DNA of 64,000 bases from Aliirhizobium wenxiniae (GTDB taxonomy: Bacteria > Pseudomonadota > Alphaproteobacteria > Rhizobiales > Rhizobiaceae), in contig NZ_JACHEG010000002.1 in assembly GCF_014201355.1 (NCBI RefSeq), positions 1 to 64,000 of the forward strand, written 5' to 3'. The notes under the pieces were generated by a model. That model had not been told where the DNA came from, ran no database searches, and saw only the letters and a program-made list of their open reading frames with translations. Shown here one piece after another: positions 37,973-45,863 of this stretch (the first letter of the stretch is position 1; the number at the start of each line of letters is the position of its first letter). The position numbers were made by a program, and so were the translations under genes.

Positions 37973-39268
37973 CTAACCGACATCCACGGCATAGGTGTGC
38001 ACGTCACCATGCATGTTGGAGCGAAACACCAGGCGCTTCCCGTCGGGAGTGAAGGAGAGGTTCGGCTCCAGCCGGTAGTTATGGTGCTTCATATCGACCA
38101 AGCGCACAGCGCGTAGCACGCCAGGGCTGATCAGCTCGCCGGCATTGTCTGCAGAGATTCCCGCCACATCCGGAATTGCCTCGGGGACAAATAGCGAGAT
38201 CCATTTCCCGTCCTTGGCATGAGCGACCATCTCTTCGTCACCCCCATCACCGGCGAAGCAACTGCCGTCGGGTGACACGTTGAAATGAACCGACCAGAAG
38301 TCCCGCTCCAGGGCGTACCAATGCCGCCTTCCGCTCTCAAGTTCGTGGCCCGCCAGCCAAAAGACTTCGCCTCGCGGCGTCTGGAGATCGTACCAGATGG
38401 TTTTACCGTCATGGCCGAAGAATTCGTGCCCGGCGATCTCCATGTTCATGCTGCGTGTATGCACACGAAGCGGTACGCAGGGATCATTGCCCAGGCGCAT
38501 TGTCCAGATGCGGTCCACCTTGTGCCACGGACCTTCGTGGCAGAACATGATCTGCTGCGGGTCGGCAGGAGAAAACTGCAGGTGGTTCAGCCAGTCGGTG
38601 GCATGGTAGACATCGCGACGCAGACCGGTCTTTAGATCGACGACGAAGATGGTCATCGGAAGGCGTCTCTCAAGTCTCCGATTGATATGCACCTCCTTCT
38701 GTTCCGCGAATGTCAGCCGCTGGCCCGTGACGGGGTGGTACATGTCGCTATCGACCATCCACTCACCCTGTGGATTGGCCTTGCCTCCGGCCGCTTCAGA
38801 CGAACCGGAGGTAAACTCGTCGTTGAACGCCCTGCCCTCATGGGTTTCGCTTCCGAGCAGCAGCGTTTCATCGGCGTTGACCGCGAAGACCGCCTCGGAT
38901 GGCGACAGCCGATAGTGGCTTCGCTGCAGTCGGCCTTCAAGGTCAATAGTGCGCACTTCACGGCTCGGACCACTGCCATCAATGTACCAAAGCCGCGAAG
39001 TTTGCCTGCCGACCATCAGCACTTCGGCGCCTGGGTCGGCCAGGATGAGGTTGTTGCGCCGACTACCCAGTTCGATCACGCCAATTCCGTCAGGTCGGCT
39101 GACGACCATGCGTTGTCCATCATGGCTATAGGCATGCTGATGGAAATAGAGGGAGGACGTACCCGCTTGCGCCGACAGCCGGATAATCTTCTTTCCCGTC
39201 ACCTCATCATGCCATGCGACCGGAATGCCGTCCTTTGCTGTCGGAAAGTCGTCTGGTTCAGCCATCAT
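37973..39268 (-). CDS. ogl: Oligogalacturonate lyase (PL22 family)
   Basis: Cytoplasmic enzyme that splits unsaturated digalacturonate from pectin breakdown into 5-keto-4-deoxyuronate. The 431-residue protein is a beta-propeller. Its opening repeats read GKKIIRLS.QAGTSSLYFHQHAYSHDGQ. The conserved core is HLQFSPADPQQIMFCHEGPW and the metal-site end is VDMKHHNYRLEPN, followed by FRSNMHGDVHTY. There is no signal peptide, as expected. The ATG at 39268 has AAAGGAATGG before it. It is second in a unit with the transporter 28 bases upstream. The later pathway genes (kduI, kduD, kdgK) are not here. Confidence 0.93.
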   Translation of the reverse strand: MMAEPDDFPTAKDGIPVAWHDEVTGKKIIRLSAQAGTSSLYFHQHAYSHDGQRMVVSRPDGIGVIELGSRRNNLILADPGAEVLMVGRQTSRLWYIDGSGPSREVRTIDLEGRLQRSHYRLSPSEAVFAVNADETLLLGSETHEGRAFNDEFTSGSSEAAGGKANPQGEWMVDSDMYHPVTGQRLTFAEQKEVHINRRLERRLPMTIFVVDLKTGLRRDVYHATDWLNHLQFSPADPQQIMFCHEGPWHKVDRIWTMRLGNDPCVPLRVHTRSMNMEIAGHEFFGHDGKTIWYDLQTPRGEVFWLAGHELESGRRHWYALERDFWSVHFNVSPDGSCFAGDGGDEEMVAHAKDGKWISLFVPEAIPDVAGISADNAGELISPGVLRAVRLVDMKHHNYRLEPNLSFTPDGKRLVFRSNMHGDVHTYAVDVG

Positions 39269-39296
39269 AATTTGTCCATTCCTTTCAGTGCGGGCT

Positions 39297-40811
39297 TCAG
39301 CGTGCTGCGGCAGCCGCCACATGGTGTTCCGTCGCCGCAGCTGGTTCCTGCCAGCATTGCTCATAGGGAAGACCGGTCAGCAGTTCGACAGTTGCGCGGG
39401 TTTGCGGATCAACCGCACTGCGGTCACCGCCATTTTTGAGGCGTGCAATTTCCTGCAGCACGATCAGGTGGTTCTCGCGGTTGAGCTTGAAGCGCTTGGA
39501 AATGATGATGCCCCATAGCCCGAAGCAGAATGGCACGCAGGTGTAGATGGCGATGATACTGGTAACGGTGGATTCCGGCTGGACATCCACGCCCTGCTGA
39601 AAGCCGGTGGCCGACAAGACCAGACCGAGGGTGAACATGATCGATGCCTGAATGACGGTATCGACAAAGTTGAACACGCCGGAGAACAGAGCTTCACGCC
39701 GTTCGCGGGTGACCATTTCGTCGACATCGGGAATGAATGACATCAGGTAGAAAGACGCGTTGGCAATGCCGGTCTTGCCGAAATTCAAGACGATCGTCAG
39801 ACCGATCAGCCAGATCTCCGCGTGAGGCGGGCGTACCAGTGCCAGCCAGGCGAAAGCGGCAAAGACAAGCAGCGTTACCCATGCGCCGAGGCGGAACGAG
39901 GTCGCACCGTCAGTCTTGATCGTGTACCAGAGGAAAAAGGACAGAAACAGCAGGCCTAAAAGGTAAGCGACGCTGTTGGCACCGGCAACGACGGTCGGGC
40001 TCATCAACATGACGAAGATGATGAAATAGGTATTGACGTATCCGGAGATGGTACGCTCCGAGATCTGCGCAACGAACATGGCCAGCAACTGACGAAATGC
40101 ACGGACCCGTAGCGTGGAACCCAGATCGCGGAACATCAACTTCATTTCCTGCCAGGCGCTTCGGCCCGGGGTGAAATGCAGTTCCTCCGCCGGCCGTTCG
40201 AAGCTCCACTTGTATTGCAGGAACAACGCCACGCAGGCCAGAACGTCACAGATGATCATGGTCCAGGTGAAGGCAGCCAGATCCTTGCCGAAATAGAGAA
40301 ACATGATGCCGGGCAGCGCCGAAAGTGCCGTGGTGGCGATCGCACCAACGGCCTGCTTCATACCCTCGATCTTGGCGCGCACGGTCGAATCCGTGGTCAT
40401 CTCCGTTGTCAAAGTGGGGATGATGATCTGCGGAACACGCAGCACGCAATTATAGAGAATGTAGATGAAATAGTAGTAAGCCACCCCCATGCCCGGGAGC
40501 CACACCAACGGAAAGAGGATGGTGTGGACCGGAATGATGGCGAGAAGCCAGAAGCGTCGACGTCCAAATTTTTTCCCGAGGCGGGTCTGGCCAAATTTGT
40601 CCGACAGTTCACCGAAGAACAGAGAGAAAAAGGCCCCGGCCAGTTTGCTGATCGCAAACAGGGTCCCCACCGCCATTATCGACAAACCGGCATATGTTGT
40701 GTAGTAATACATCAACCATGCAGATAAAACGTTCTGCGTGGTGGCAATAAAAATATTAACGGAAGACACGCCGAAGTAATTCTTCCAGGTTATTTTCCTT
40801 GCTGCATTCAT
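39297..40811 (-). CDS. GPH/MFS-type sugar transporter, probably for oligogalacturonides
   Basis: The 504-residue protein has about 12 membrane helices and the glycoside-pentoside-hexuronide pattern: ISKLAGAFFSLFFGELSDKFGQTRLGKKFGRRRFWLL, VPQIIIPTLTTEMTTD and SFIPDVDEMVTRERREALFSGVFNF. This is the family of the TogT oligogalacturonide transporter. Its position directly before ogl supports that substrate; the specificity itself is inferred. The C-terminal tail (after residue 450) is hydrophilic and Ala-rich. The promoter should lie in the 0.5 kb stretch upstream (40812-41345). Confidence 0.88.
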   Translation of the reverse strand: MNAARKITWKNYFGVSSVNIFIATTQNVLSAWLMYYYTTYAGLSIMAVGTLFAISKLAGAFFSLFFGELSDKFGQTRLGKKFGRRRFWLLAIIPVHTILFPLVWLPGMGVAYYYFIYILYNCVLRVPQIIIPTLTTEMTTDSTVRAKIEGMKQAVGAIATTALSALPGIMFLYFGKDLAAFTWTMIICDVLACVALFLQYKWSFERPAEELHFTPGRSAWQEMKLMFRDLGSTLRVRAFRQLLAMFVAQISERTISGYVNTYFIIFVMLMSPTVVAGANSVAYLLGLLFLSFFLWYTIKTDGATSFRLGAWVTLLVFAAFAWLALVRPPHAEIWLIGLTIVLNFGKTGIANASFYLMSFIPDVDEMVTRERREALFSGVFNFVDTVIQASIMFTLGLVLSATGFQQGVDVQPESTVTSIIAIYTCVPFCFGLWGIIISKRFKLNRENHLIVLQEIARLKNGGDRSAVDPQTRATVELLTGLPYEQCWQEPAAATEHHVAAAAAR

Positions 40812-41429
40812 TTTCTTGGGTCTTTTCTGTTTTCAGAGAAAAAAGGAAGCCCATCGCATTGTGTCTCTCACCACAATACGGTCGGGAAATTCGTTATTTG
40901 ATGAAGGCAACGACGCAGCAGATCACGCCGCCGCCATTCGGCAGCGGAAGCTGGTCATCTGGATCAGAGCAAACCGTATGCGCGAGCAGCCGGTTTTGTC
41001 CGGGCGTGAAGGCAGAACGGCGCGCTACCATTAAGAACGACGGGCAGCAGATAGCGCTTTCGTCGTCCCAATTGCCGTGCGTAGCCTTACGCAAAATCGC
41101 TTACGGCAGCGGCACCAGATACGGCGCGTCTCAAACGCCTTTCGCGGCCTGCCATAACTGTGATGTAAAGATTGTCCTCCCTATCCTCCTGATAGTTTCC
41201 GCTCCCTGTCGTCCTGTTTTAATTTTAGGACCCGGCCAGTACCTTAATTTTTTCGCCATCAAATCCGGCTGCTTGGCTTTCCTGTAAAGAAAACCACAAA
41301 GGCGGATCAAAGCCGACCGTTCGACGACACGAAAGCCGATAGCCCTTGCGGAAAATCGCCAGCGTCACGTCAAGCGGCGCTCGCTGCTGCTGCCTCACTC
41401 GCCGCCACCAGGCCCGGCGGTTCGCAGCG
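40812..41429. other. Gene-free stretch between the transporter and the plsY remnant
   Basis: About 600 bases with no coding region that I can support. Open frames here have poor codon character and no ribosome sites. The part next to 40812 should hold the promoter of the transporter-ogl unit. The right part (41346-41429) may be older, unalignable plsY sequence. Confidence 0.5.
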
Positions 41430-41592
41430 CATGGCACCATTTTCCGCCCTTGCCTTTCCGGTTGCGTCGTGGTTCATACATGCCGTCAGGATTGCAGCCA
41501 TGCGGACAATCATGACCGTAATCTTCTGGGTGGAGCTCAACACCAATATCGAGCGGTTGATCGCCGGCACCGAAAGCAAGATCGGCTCAAAC
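41430..41592 (+). pseudogene. Decayed 3' fragment of plsY, flanking the pectin genes
   Basis: The translation in the plsY frame reads FSALAFPVASWFIH then [20 protein letters not shown] and TESKIGSNG. It aligns with the plsY C-terminus (LSAL...[32 protein letters not shown]). In the last 48 bases, 45 are identical (41542-41589 against 37815-37862). Upstream the match fades, with a gap of about a dozen bases near 41450. There is no start or ribosome site of its own. It lies 27 bases before dprA, where an intact plsY end would be expected in relatives. Confidence 0.85.
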
Positions 41593-41618
41593 GGGCAATC
41601 TGCCCGAAGAGGCGATTC

Positions 41619-42764
41619 ATGCCTGATGGCAGCGCGCGGAGATCGGGAATTGCGCTGACCGAGAAGCAGAGGATCGCCTGGCTAAGGCTGATCCGCTCCG
41701 ACAATGTCGGCCCGGCCACTTTCCGGCAACTGATCAACCATTGCGGCTCTGCGGAAAATGCACTCGCCATGATGCCGGAACTTTCTCGGCGAGGCGGCGC
41801 CACGCGCTCGTTACGTATTGCCAGCATCGAGGATGCCGAGCGGGAGCTTGAAATCGCCAGCAGACATGGGGCGTGCTTCGTCGGCATCGGAGAGCCGGAC
41901 TATCCGCCCGCGCTCAGGCATATAGACGGCGCTCCACCGCTCGTCGCGATCAAGGGCGACCTGACAAGAGCCACACGTCCGTCTGTCGGCATCGTCGGCT
42001 CGCGCAACGCTTCGGTCGTCGGCGCCAAATTTGCGGCGATGATCGCCAGGCGCTGCGGCCAGAACGGTTATGTGATCACATCGGGGCTGGCGCGCGGGAT
42101 AGATACCGCCGCACACCGGGCCAGCGTCGAGACCGGAACGATCGCCGTGCTCGCTGGTGGATTGGACCGCCCCTACCCGCCCGAAAATCTCGGACTGCTG
42201 GAAGAGATTACCAATGGTGCGGGTCTTGCGATCAGCGAAATGCCGTTCGGCTGGGAACCGAGAGCACGGGACTTTCCCCGCCGGAACCGGCTGATCGCCG
42301 GCATTTCGCTCGGCGTCGTCGTGGTCGAGGCAGCGGAAAGATCCGGCTCGCTGATAACTGCGCGGATGGCCGGCGATTTTGGCCGGATCGTGTTTGCCGT
42401 GCCCGGTTCGCCGCTCGATCCGCGCTGCCACGGAACAAACGCCCTGCTCAAGCAGGGTGCGGTCGTAACGACAGGACCGGAAGACGTACTGGAAGCTCTC
42501 GCGCCGTTATCGCAACTCGATCTTTTCGAACCGCCCATGATCGAGGAGCCAGATACGCAGACAGGCGCCATCGTGCCGCCAGATGACGATGACCGATATG
42601 CGATCATCTCAGCCCTCGGCCCGACACCCGCAGAGATAGATGACATCATCCGCCACACGGGTCTTCCCGCGTCGTCCGTCTATCTCGTACTGCTAGAACT
42701 CGATCTGGCCGGACGTCTATACCGCCATCCCGGAGGATCTGTTTCCATCGCGCTTTCCGGCTGA
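41619..42764 (+). CDS. dprA: DNA-processing protein DprA
   Basis: Binds incoming single-stranded DNA and loads RecA during uptake. The Rossmann domain is clear: VGIVGSRNASVVGAKFAA, SGLARGIDTAAHRASVETGTIAVLAGGLD, YPPENLGLLEEI. RDFPRRNRLIAGISLGVVVVEAAERSGSLITARMA and PGSPLDPRCHGTNALLKQGA follow. N-terminal helical (about 10-60) and C-terminal winged-helix (about 310-380) parts are present. Although the frame is open further upstream, that stretch is plsY remnant. I take the ATG at 41619 because TEKQRIAWLRLIRSDNVGP follows. The gene is 381 residues. Confidence 0.94.
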   Translation: MPDGSARRSGIALTEKQRIAWLRLIRSDNVGPATFRQLINHCGSAENALAMMPELSRRGGATRSLRIASIEDAERELEIASRHGACFVGIGEPDYPPALRHIDGAPPLVAIKGDLTRATRPSVGIVGSRNASVVGAKFAAMIARRCGQNGYVITSGLARGIDTAAHRASVETGTIAVLAGGLDRPYPPENLGLLEEITNGAGLAISEMPFGWEPRARDFPRRNRLIAGISLGVVVVEAAERSGSLITARMAGDFGRIVFAVPGSPLDPRCHGTNALLKQGAVVTTGPEDVLEALAPLSQLDLFEPPMIEEPDTQTGAIVPPDDDDRYAIISALGPTPAEIDDIIRHTGLPASSVYLVLLELDLAGRLYRHPGGSVSIALSG

Positions 42765-42944
42765 GCGCGGCCGCCGGCCGGACTTGATATCACCGGCTTC
42801 GACATAGGCCATCTCTATGAGATAGCAGAGCATGTCTGCCCCTTCGGCGAAAGCGACCTGCCGCAGCTCGCCAAGCATCTGGCATATATATGCAACGTTA
42901 TCGACAGAATGCCCCTCGCGGAGCTCACCTATGTGAATCGACAT
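42717..42944 (-). CDS. Small conserved-looking protein antisense to the dprA end
   Basis: A 75-residue protein from the ATG at 42944, preceded by GGGGTGGGG. It has a helical pattern, DNVAYICQMLGELRQVAFAEGADMLCYLIEMAYVEAGDI, then a basic tail. I recall similar short helical proteins with an AYVEA segment in rhizobia, of unknown role. Its 3' end overlaps dprA by 48 bases on the other strand. A GTG at 42983 is an alternative start. Confidence 0.6.
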   Translation of the reverse strand: MSIHIGELREGHSVDNVAYICQMLGELRQVAFAEGADMLCYLIEMAYVEAGDIKSGRRPRSAGKRDGNRSSGMAV

Positions 42945-43181
42945 GCCCCACCCCACCAGAAGTTTCAGTGAATTTTTATTCACTACAAGAAACTTTATGG
43001 ACTTTATTTGAAATATTCATGATTGCAAGTCCGATTAAAGCAGCTACCGATTGCATCCTTCGAAATGTGCTAATTTCACTTAAGCCCTTGACCGCGGGAC
43101 AAACGCCCTCCATGTCGGGAAGCAAATCTCCGCCTGGACCGAACTGGGTCCCGGGCCCTGCTCTATTACAGAGAACCAAAA

Positions 43182-45863
43182 ATGAATGTTGTCGTTGTAG
43201 AATCTCCAGCCAAAGCCAAGACGATCAATAAGTATCTGGGCTCGGGTTATAAGGTTCTCGCATCCTTTGGCCACGTCCGCGATCTTCCCGCGAAAGACGG
43301 CTCCGTGCTTCCCGATCAGGATTTCGAAATGTCCTGGGAGGTCGATAGCGCGTCGCAGAAACGCATGAAGGATATTGCCGATGCCGTAAAAGGCTCCGAC
43401 GGACTGTTTCTCGCGACCGACCCGGATCGCGAAGGTGAAGCGATTTCCTGGCACGTTCTCGATCTCCTGAAGAAGAAGAAGGTGCTGGGTGACAAGCCGG
43501 TGAAGCGCGTCGTGTTCAACGCCATCACCAAAAAGGCTGTGCTCGATGCCATGGCCGCCCCGCGCGATATCGACGTGCCGCTGGTCGATGCCTATCTCGC
43601 CCGCCGCGCACTCGACTATCTGGTCGGCTTCAATCTGTCCCCGGTCCTGTGGCGCAAGCTGCCCGGCGCACGGTCTGCCGGCCGCGTGCAGTCGGTGGCG
43701 CTGCGCCTAGTCTGCGACCGCGAAAACGAGATCGAGCGTTTCGTTTCCGAAGAATACTGGAACCTGTCTGCGCTGTTGAAGACGCCGCGCGGTGACGAAT
43801 TCGAAGCAAAGCTGGTGGCGGCCGACGGCAAACGCCTTGCACCCCGCGCGGTCAAGACCGGCGAAGACGCCAATCGCCTGAAGACACTGCTCGAAGGCGC
43901 ATCTTATGTGGTCGACAGCGTCGAGGCAAAGCCGGTCAAGCGCAATCCCGGCCCGCCCTTCACTACGTCGAGCCTGCAGCAGGCCGCTTCATCGAATATA
44001 GGTTTCAACGCTTCGCGCACCATGCAGGTGGCGCAGAAGCTTTATGAAGGCATCGATATCGGCGGCGAGACGGTCGGTCTCATTACTTATATGCGTACCG
44101 ACGGTGTGCAGATGGCACCCGAGGCGATCGATGCGGCCCGCGCCGCCATCGTCGACCAGTTCGGCAACCGCTACCTGCCGGAAAAGCCACGCTTCTATTC
44201 CACCAAGGCGAAGAACGCTCAGGAAGCCCACGAAGCGATCCGCCCGACCGACTTTAACCGGACGCCGGATCAGGTACGCAAGTTCCTCGATGCAGATCAG
44301 GCGCGTCTCTACGAACTGATCTGGAAGCGCGGTATAGCGAGCCAGATGGCGTCCGCCGAGATGGAACGCACGACGGTCGAGATCGTCGCCTCCAATGGCG
44401 GCGACAAGGCTGGCCTGCGTGCCGTTGGCTCCGTTGTCCGCTTTGACGGCTTCCTCAGCGCCTATATGGATCGTCGCGACGAAGACGAGAAGTCGGAGGA
44501 TGACGACGAGGATGGTCGCCTGCCGGAGATCAATGCGCGCGAAAACCTCGCCAAGCAGAAGATCAATTCCAGCCAGCACTTCACCGAGCCGCCGCCGCGT
44601 TATTCGGAAGCCTCGCTGATCAAGAAGATGGAAGAGCTCGGCATCGGCCGCCCGTCCACTTATGCCGCGACGCTGAAGACGCTATCCGACCGCGAATATG
44701 TGGTGACCGAAAAGCGCAAGCTGATCCCGCATTCCAAGGGCCGTCTCGTTACCGCATTCCTGGAAAACTTCTTCACCAAGTATGTGGAATACGATTTCAC
44801 TGCCGATCTGGAAGAGAAGCTCGACAGGATCTCCGCCGGCGAGCTCGACTGGAAACAGGTCCTGCGCGATTTCTGGCAGGATTTCTTCGCCCAGATCGAA
44901 GACACCAAGGAATTGCGCGTCACCAACGTACTGGACGCTCTGAACGAAGCTCTTGCGCCGCTGGTGTTCCCGAAGCGCGAGGACGGTTCGGATCCACGCA
45001 TCTGCCAGGTCTGCGGCACCGGCAACCTGTCGCTGAAGCTCGGCAAATATGGCGCCTTCGTCGGTTGCTCGAACTATCCGGAATGCAATTTCACCCGCCA
45101 GCTTTCCTCCGATGGCGCGGAAGCCGATGCCTCCGGTCTCAATGAGCCGAAGGCGCTTGGCGCCGATCCGCATACGGGCGAAGAACTGACGCTGCGGTCT
45201 GGCCGTTTCGGACCCTATATCCAGCGCGGTGAAGGCAAGGAAGCCAAGCGCTCCTCGCTGCCGAAAGGCTGGAAGCCGGAAGACATAGACCATGAAAAGG
45301 CGCTGGCTCTGATCAACCTGCCGCGCGACGTGGGTCAGAACCCGGAAACCGGAAAGATGATCTCCGCAGGTCTTGGCCGCTACGGGCCGTTCCTGCTGCA
45401 TGACGGCACCTATGCCAACCTTGAAAGCATCGAGGACGTGTTCTCGATCGGCCTCAACCGCGCCGTGACCGTGCTTGCCGAAAAGGTTGCCAAGGGTCCT
45501 GGTGGCCGTGGCCGCGGCACTCCGGCAGCGCTCAAGGAACTCGGCGATCATCCGGACGGCGGCGCGGTCACCGTACGTGACGGTCGTTATGGTCCCTATG
45601 TCAACTGGGGCAAGGTCAATGCGACCCTGCCGAAGGGCATGGACCCGCAGTCGGTGACGATGGAACAGGCCATGGCGCTGATCATCGAGAAGGGCGGTAA
45701 GCAGCCTGCGGCAAAATCCAAGGCGAAGCCGAAGAAGGCCGCAGCCAAGGCTGACGGCGAGACCAAGAAGGCGGCACCGAAAAAGGCGGCAGCCAAGACC
45801 ACTGCGGCCAAAAAAGCGCCGGCGAAGAAGACTACCGCGAAAACAAAGAAGACGGATACGTGA
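43182..45863 (+). CDS. topA: DNA topoisomerase I
   Basis: Relaxes negative supercoils by cutting one strand. The TOPRIM domain opens MNVVVVESPAKAKTINKYLG, with acidic residues in LATDPDREGEAISWH. The catalytic Tyr is Y303 in LITYMRTDG. Archetypal topo IA helices include EDLGIGRPSTYA-type text (MEELGIGRPSTYAATL). A C-terminal zinc finger (CQVCGTGNLSLKLGKYGAFVGCSNYPEC) and further repeats (RFGPYIQRG, GRYGPFLLHDG, GRYGPYVNWG) follow. The last 60 residues are Lys/Ala-rich and basic. It is full length at 893 residues. Its stop overlaps the rnr start. Confidence 0.97.
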   Translation: MNVVVVESPAKAKTINKYLGSGYKVLASFGHVRDLPAKDGSVLPDQDFEMSWEVDSASQKRMKDIADAVKGSDGLFLATDPDREGEAISWHVLDLLKKKKVLGDKPVKRVVFNAITKKAVLDAMAAPRDIDVPLVDAYLARRALDYLVGFNLSPVLWRKLPGARSAGRVQSVALRLVCDRENEIERFVSEEYWNLSALLKTPRGDEFEAKLVAADGKRLAPRAVKTGEDANRLKTLLEGASYVVDSVEAKPVKRNPGPPFTTSSLQQAASSNIGFNASRTMQVAQKLYEGIDIGGETVGLITYMRTDGVQMAPEAIDAARAAIVDQFGNRYLPEKPRFYSTKAKNAQEAHEAIRPTDFNRTPDQVRKFLDADQARLYELIWKRGIASQMASAEMERTTVEIVASNGGDKAGLRAVGSVVRFDGFLSAYMDRRDEDEKSEDDDEDGRLPEINARENLAKQKINSSQHFTEPPPRYSEASLIKKMEELGIGRPSTYAATLKTLSDREYVVTEKRKLIPHSKGRLVTAFLENFFTKYVEYDFTADLEEKLDRISAGELDWKQVLRDFWQDFFAQIEDTKELRVTNVLDALNEALAPLVFPKREDGSDPRICQVCGTGNLSLKLGKYGAFVGCSNYPECNFTRQLSSDGAEADASGLNEPKALGADPHTGEELTLRSGRFGPYIQRGEGKEAKRSSLPKGWKPEDIDHEKALALINLPRDVGQNPETGKMISAGLGRYGPFLLHDGTYANLESIEDVFSIGLNRAVTVLAEKVAKGPGGRGRGTPAALKELGDHPDGGAVTVRDGRYGPYVNWGKVNATLPKGMDPQSVTMEQAMALIIEKGGKQPAAKSKAKPKKAAAKADGETKKAAPKKAAAKTTAAKKAPAKKTTAKTKKTDT

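Noticed and set aside
41346..41618. N-terminal extension of DprA by 91 codons
   Set aside because: This stretch contains the plsY remnant in a different frame. DprA homologues start near MPDGSARRSG.
37872..41618. Insertion sequence or genomic island with integrase around ogl
   Set aside because: No transposase, integrase, terminal inverted repeat or tRNA edge was found. Only the partial plsY copy marks the block.
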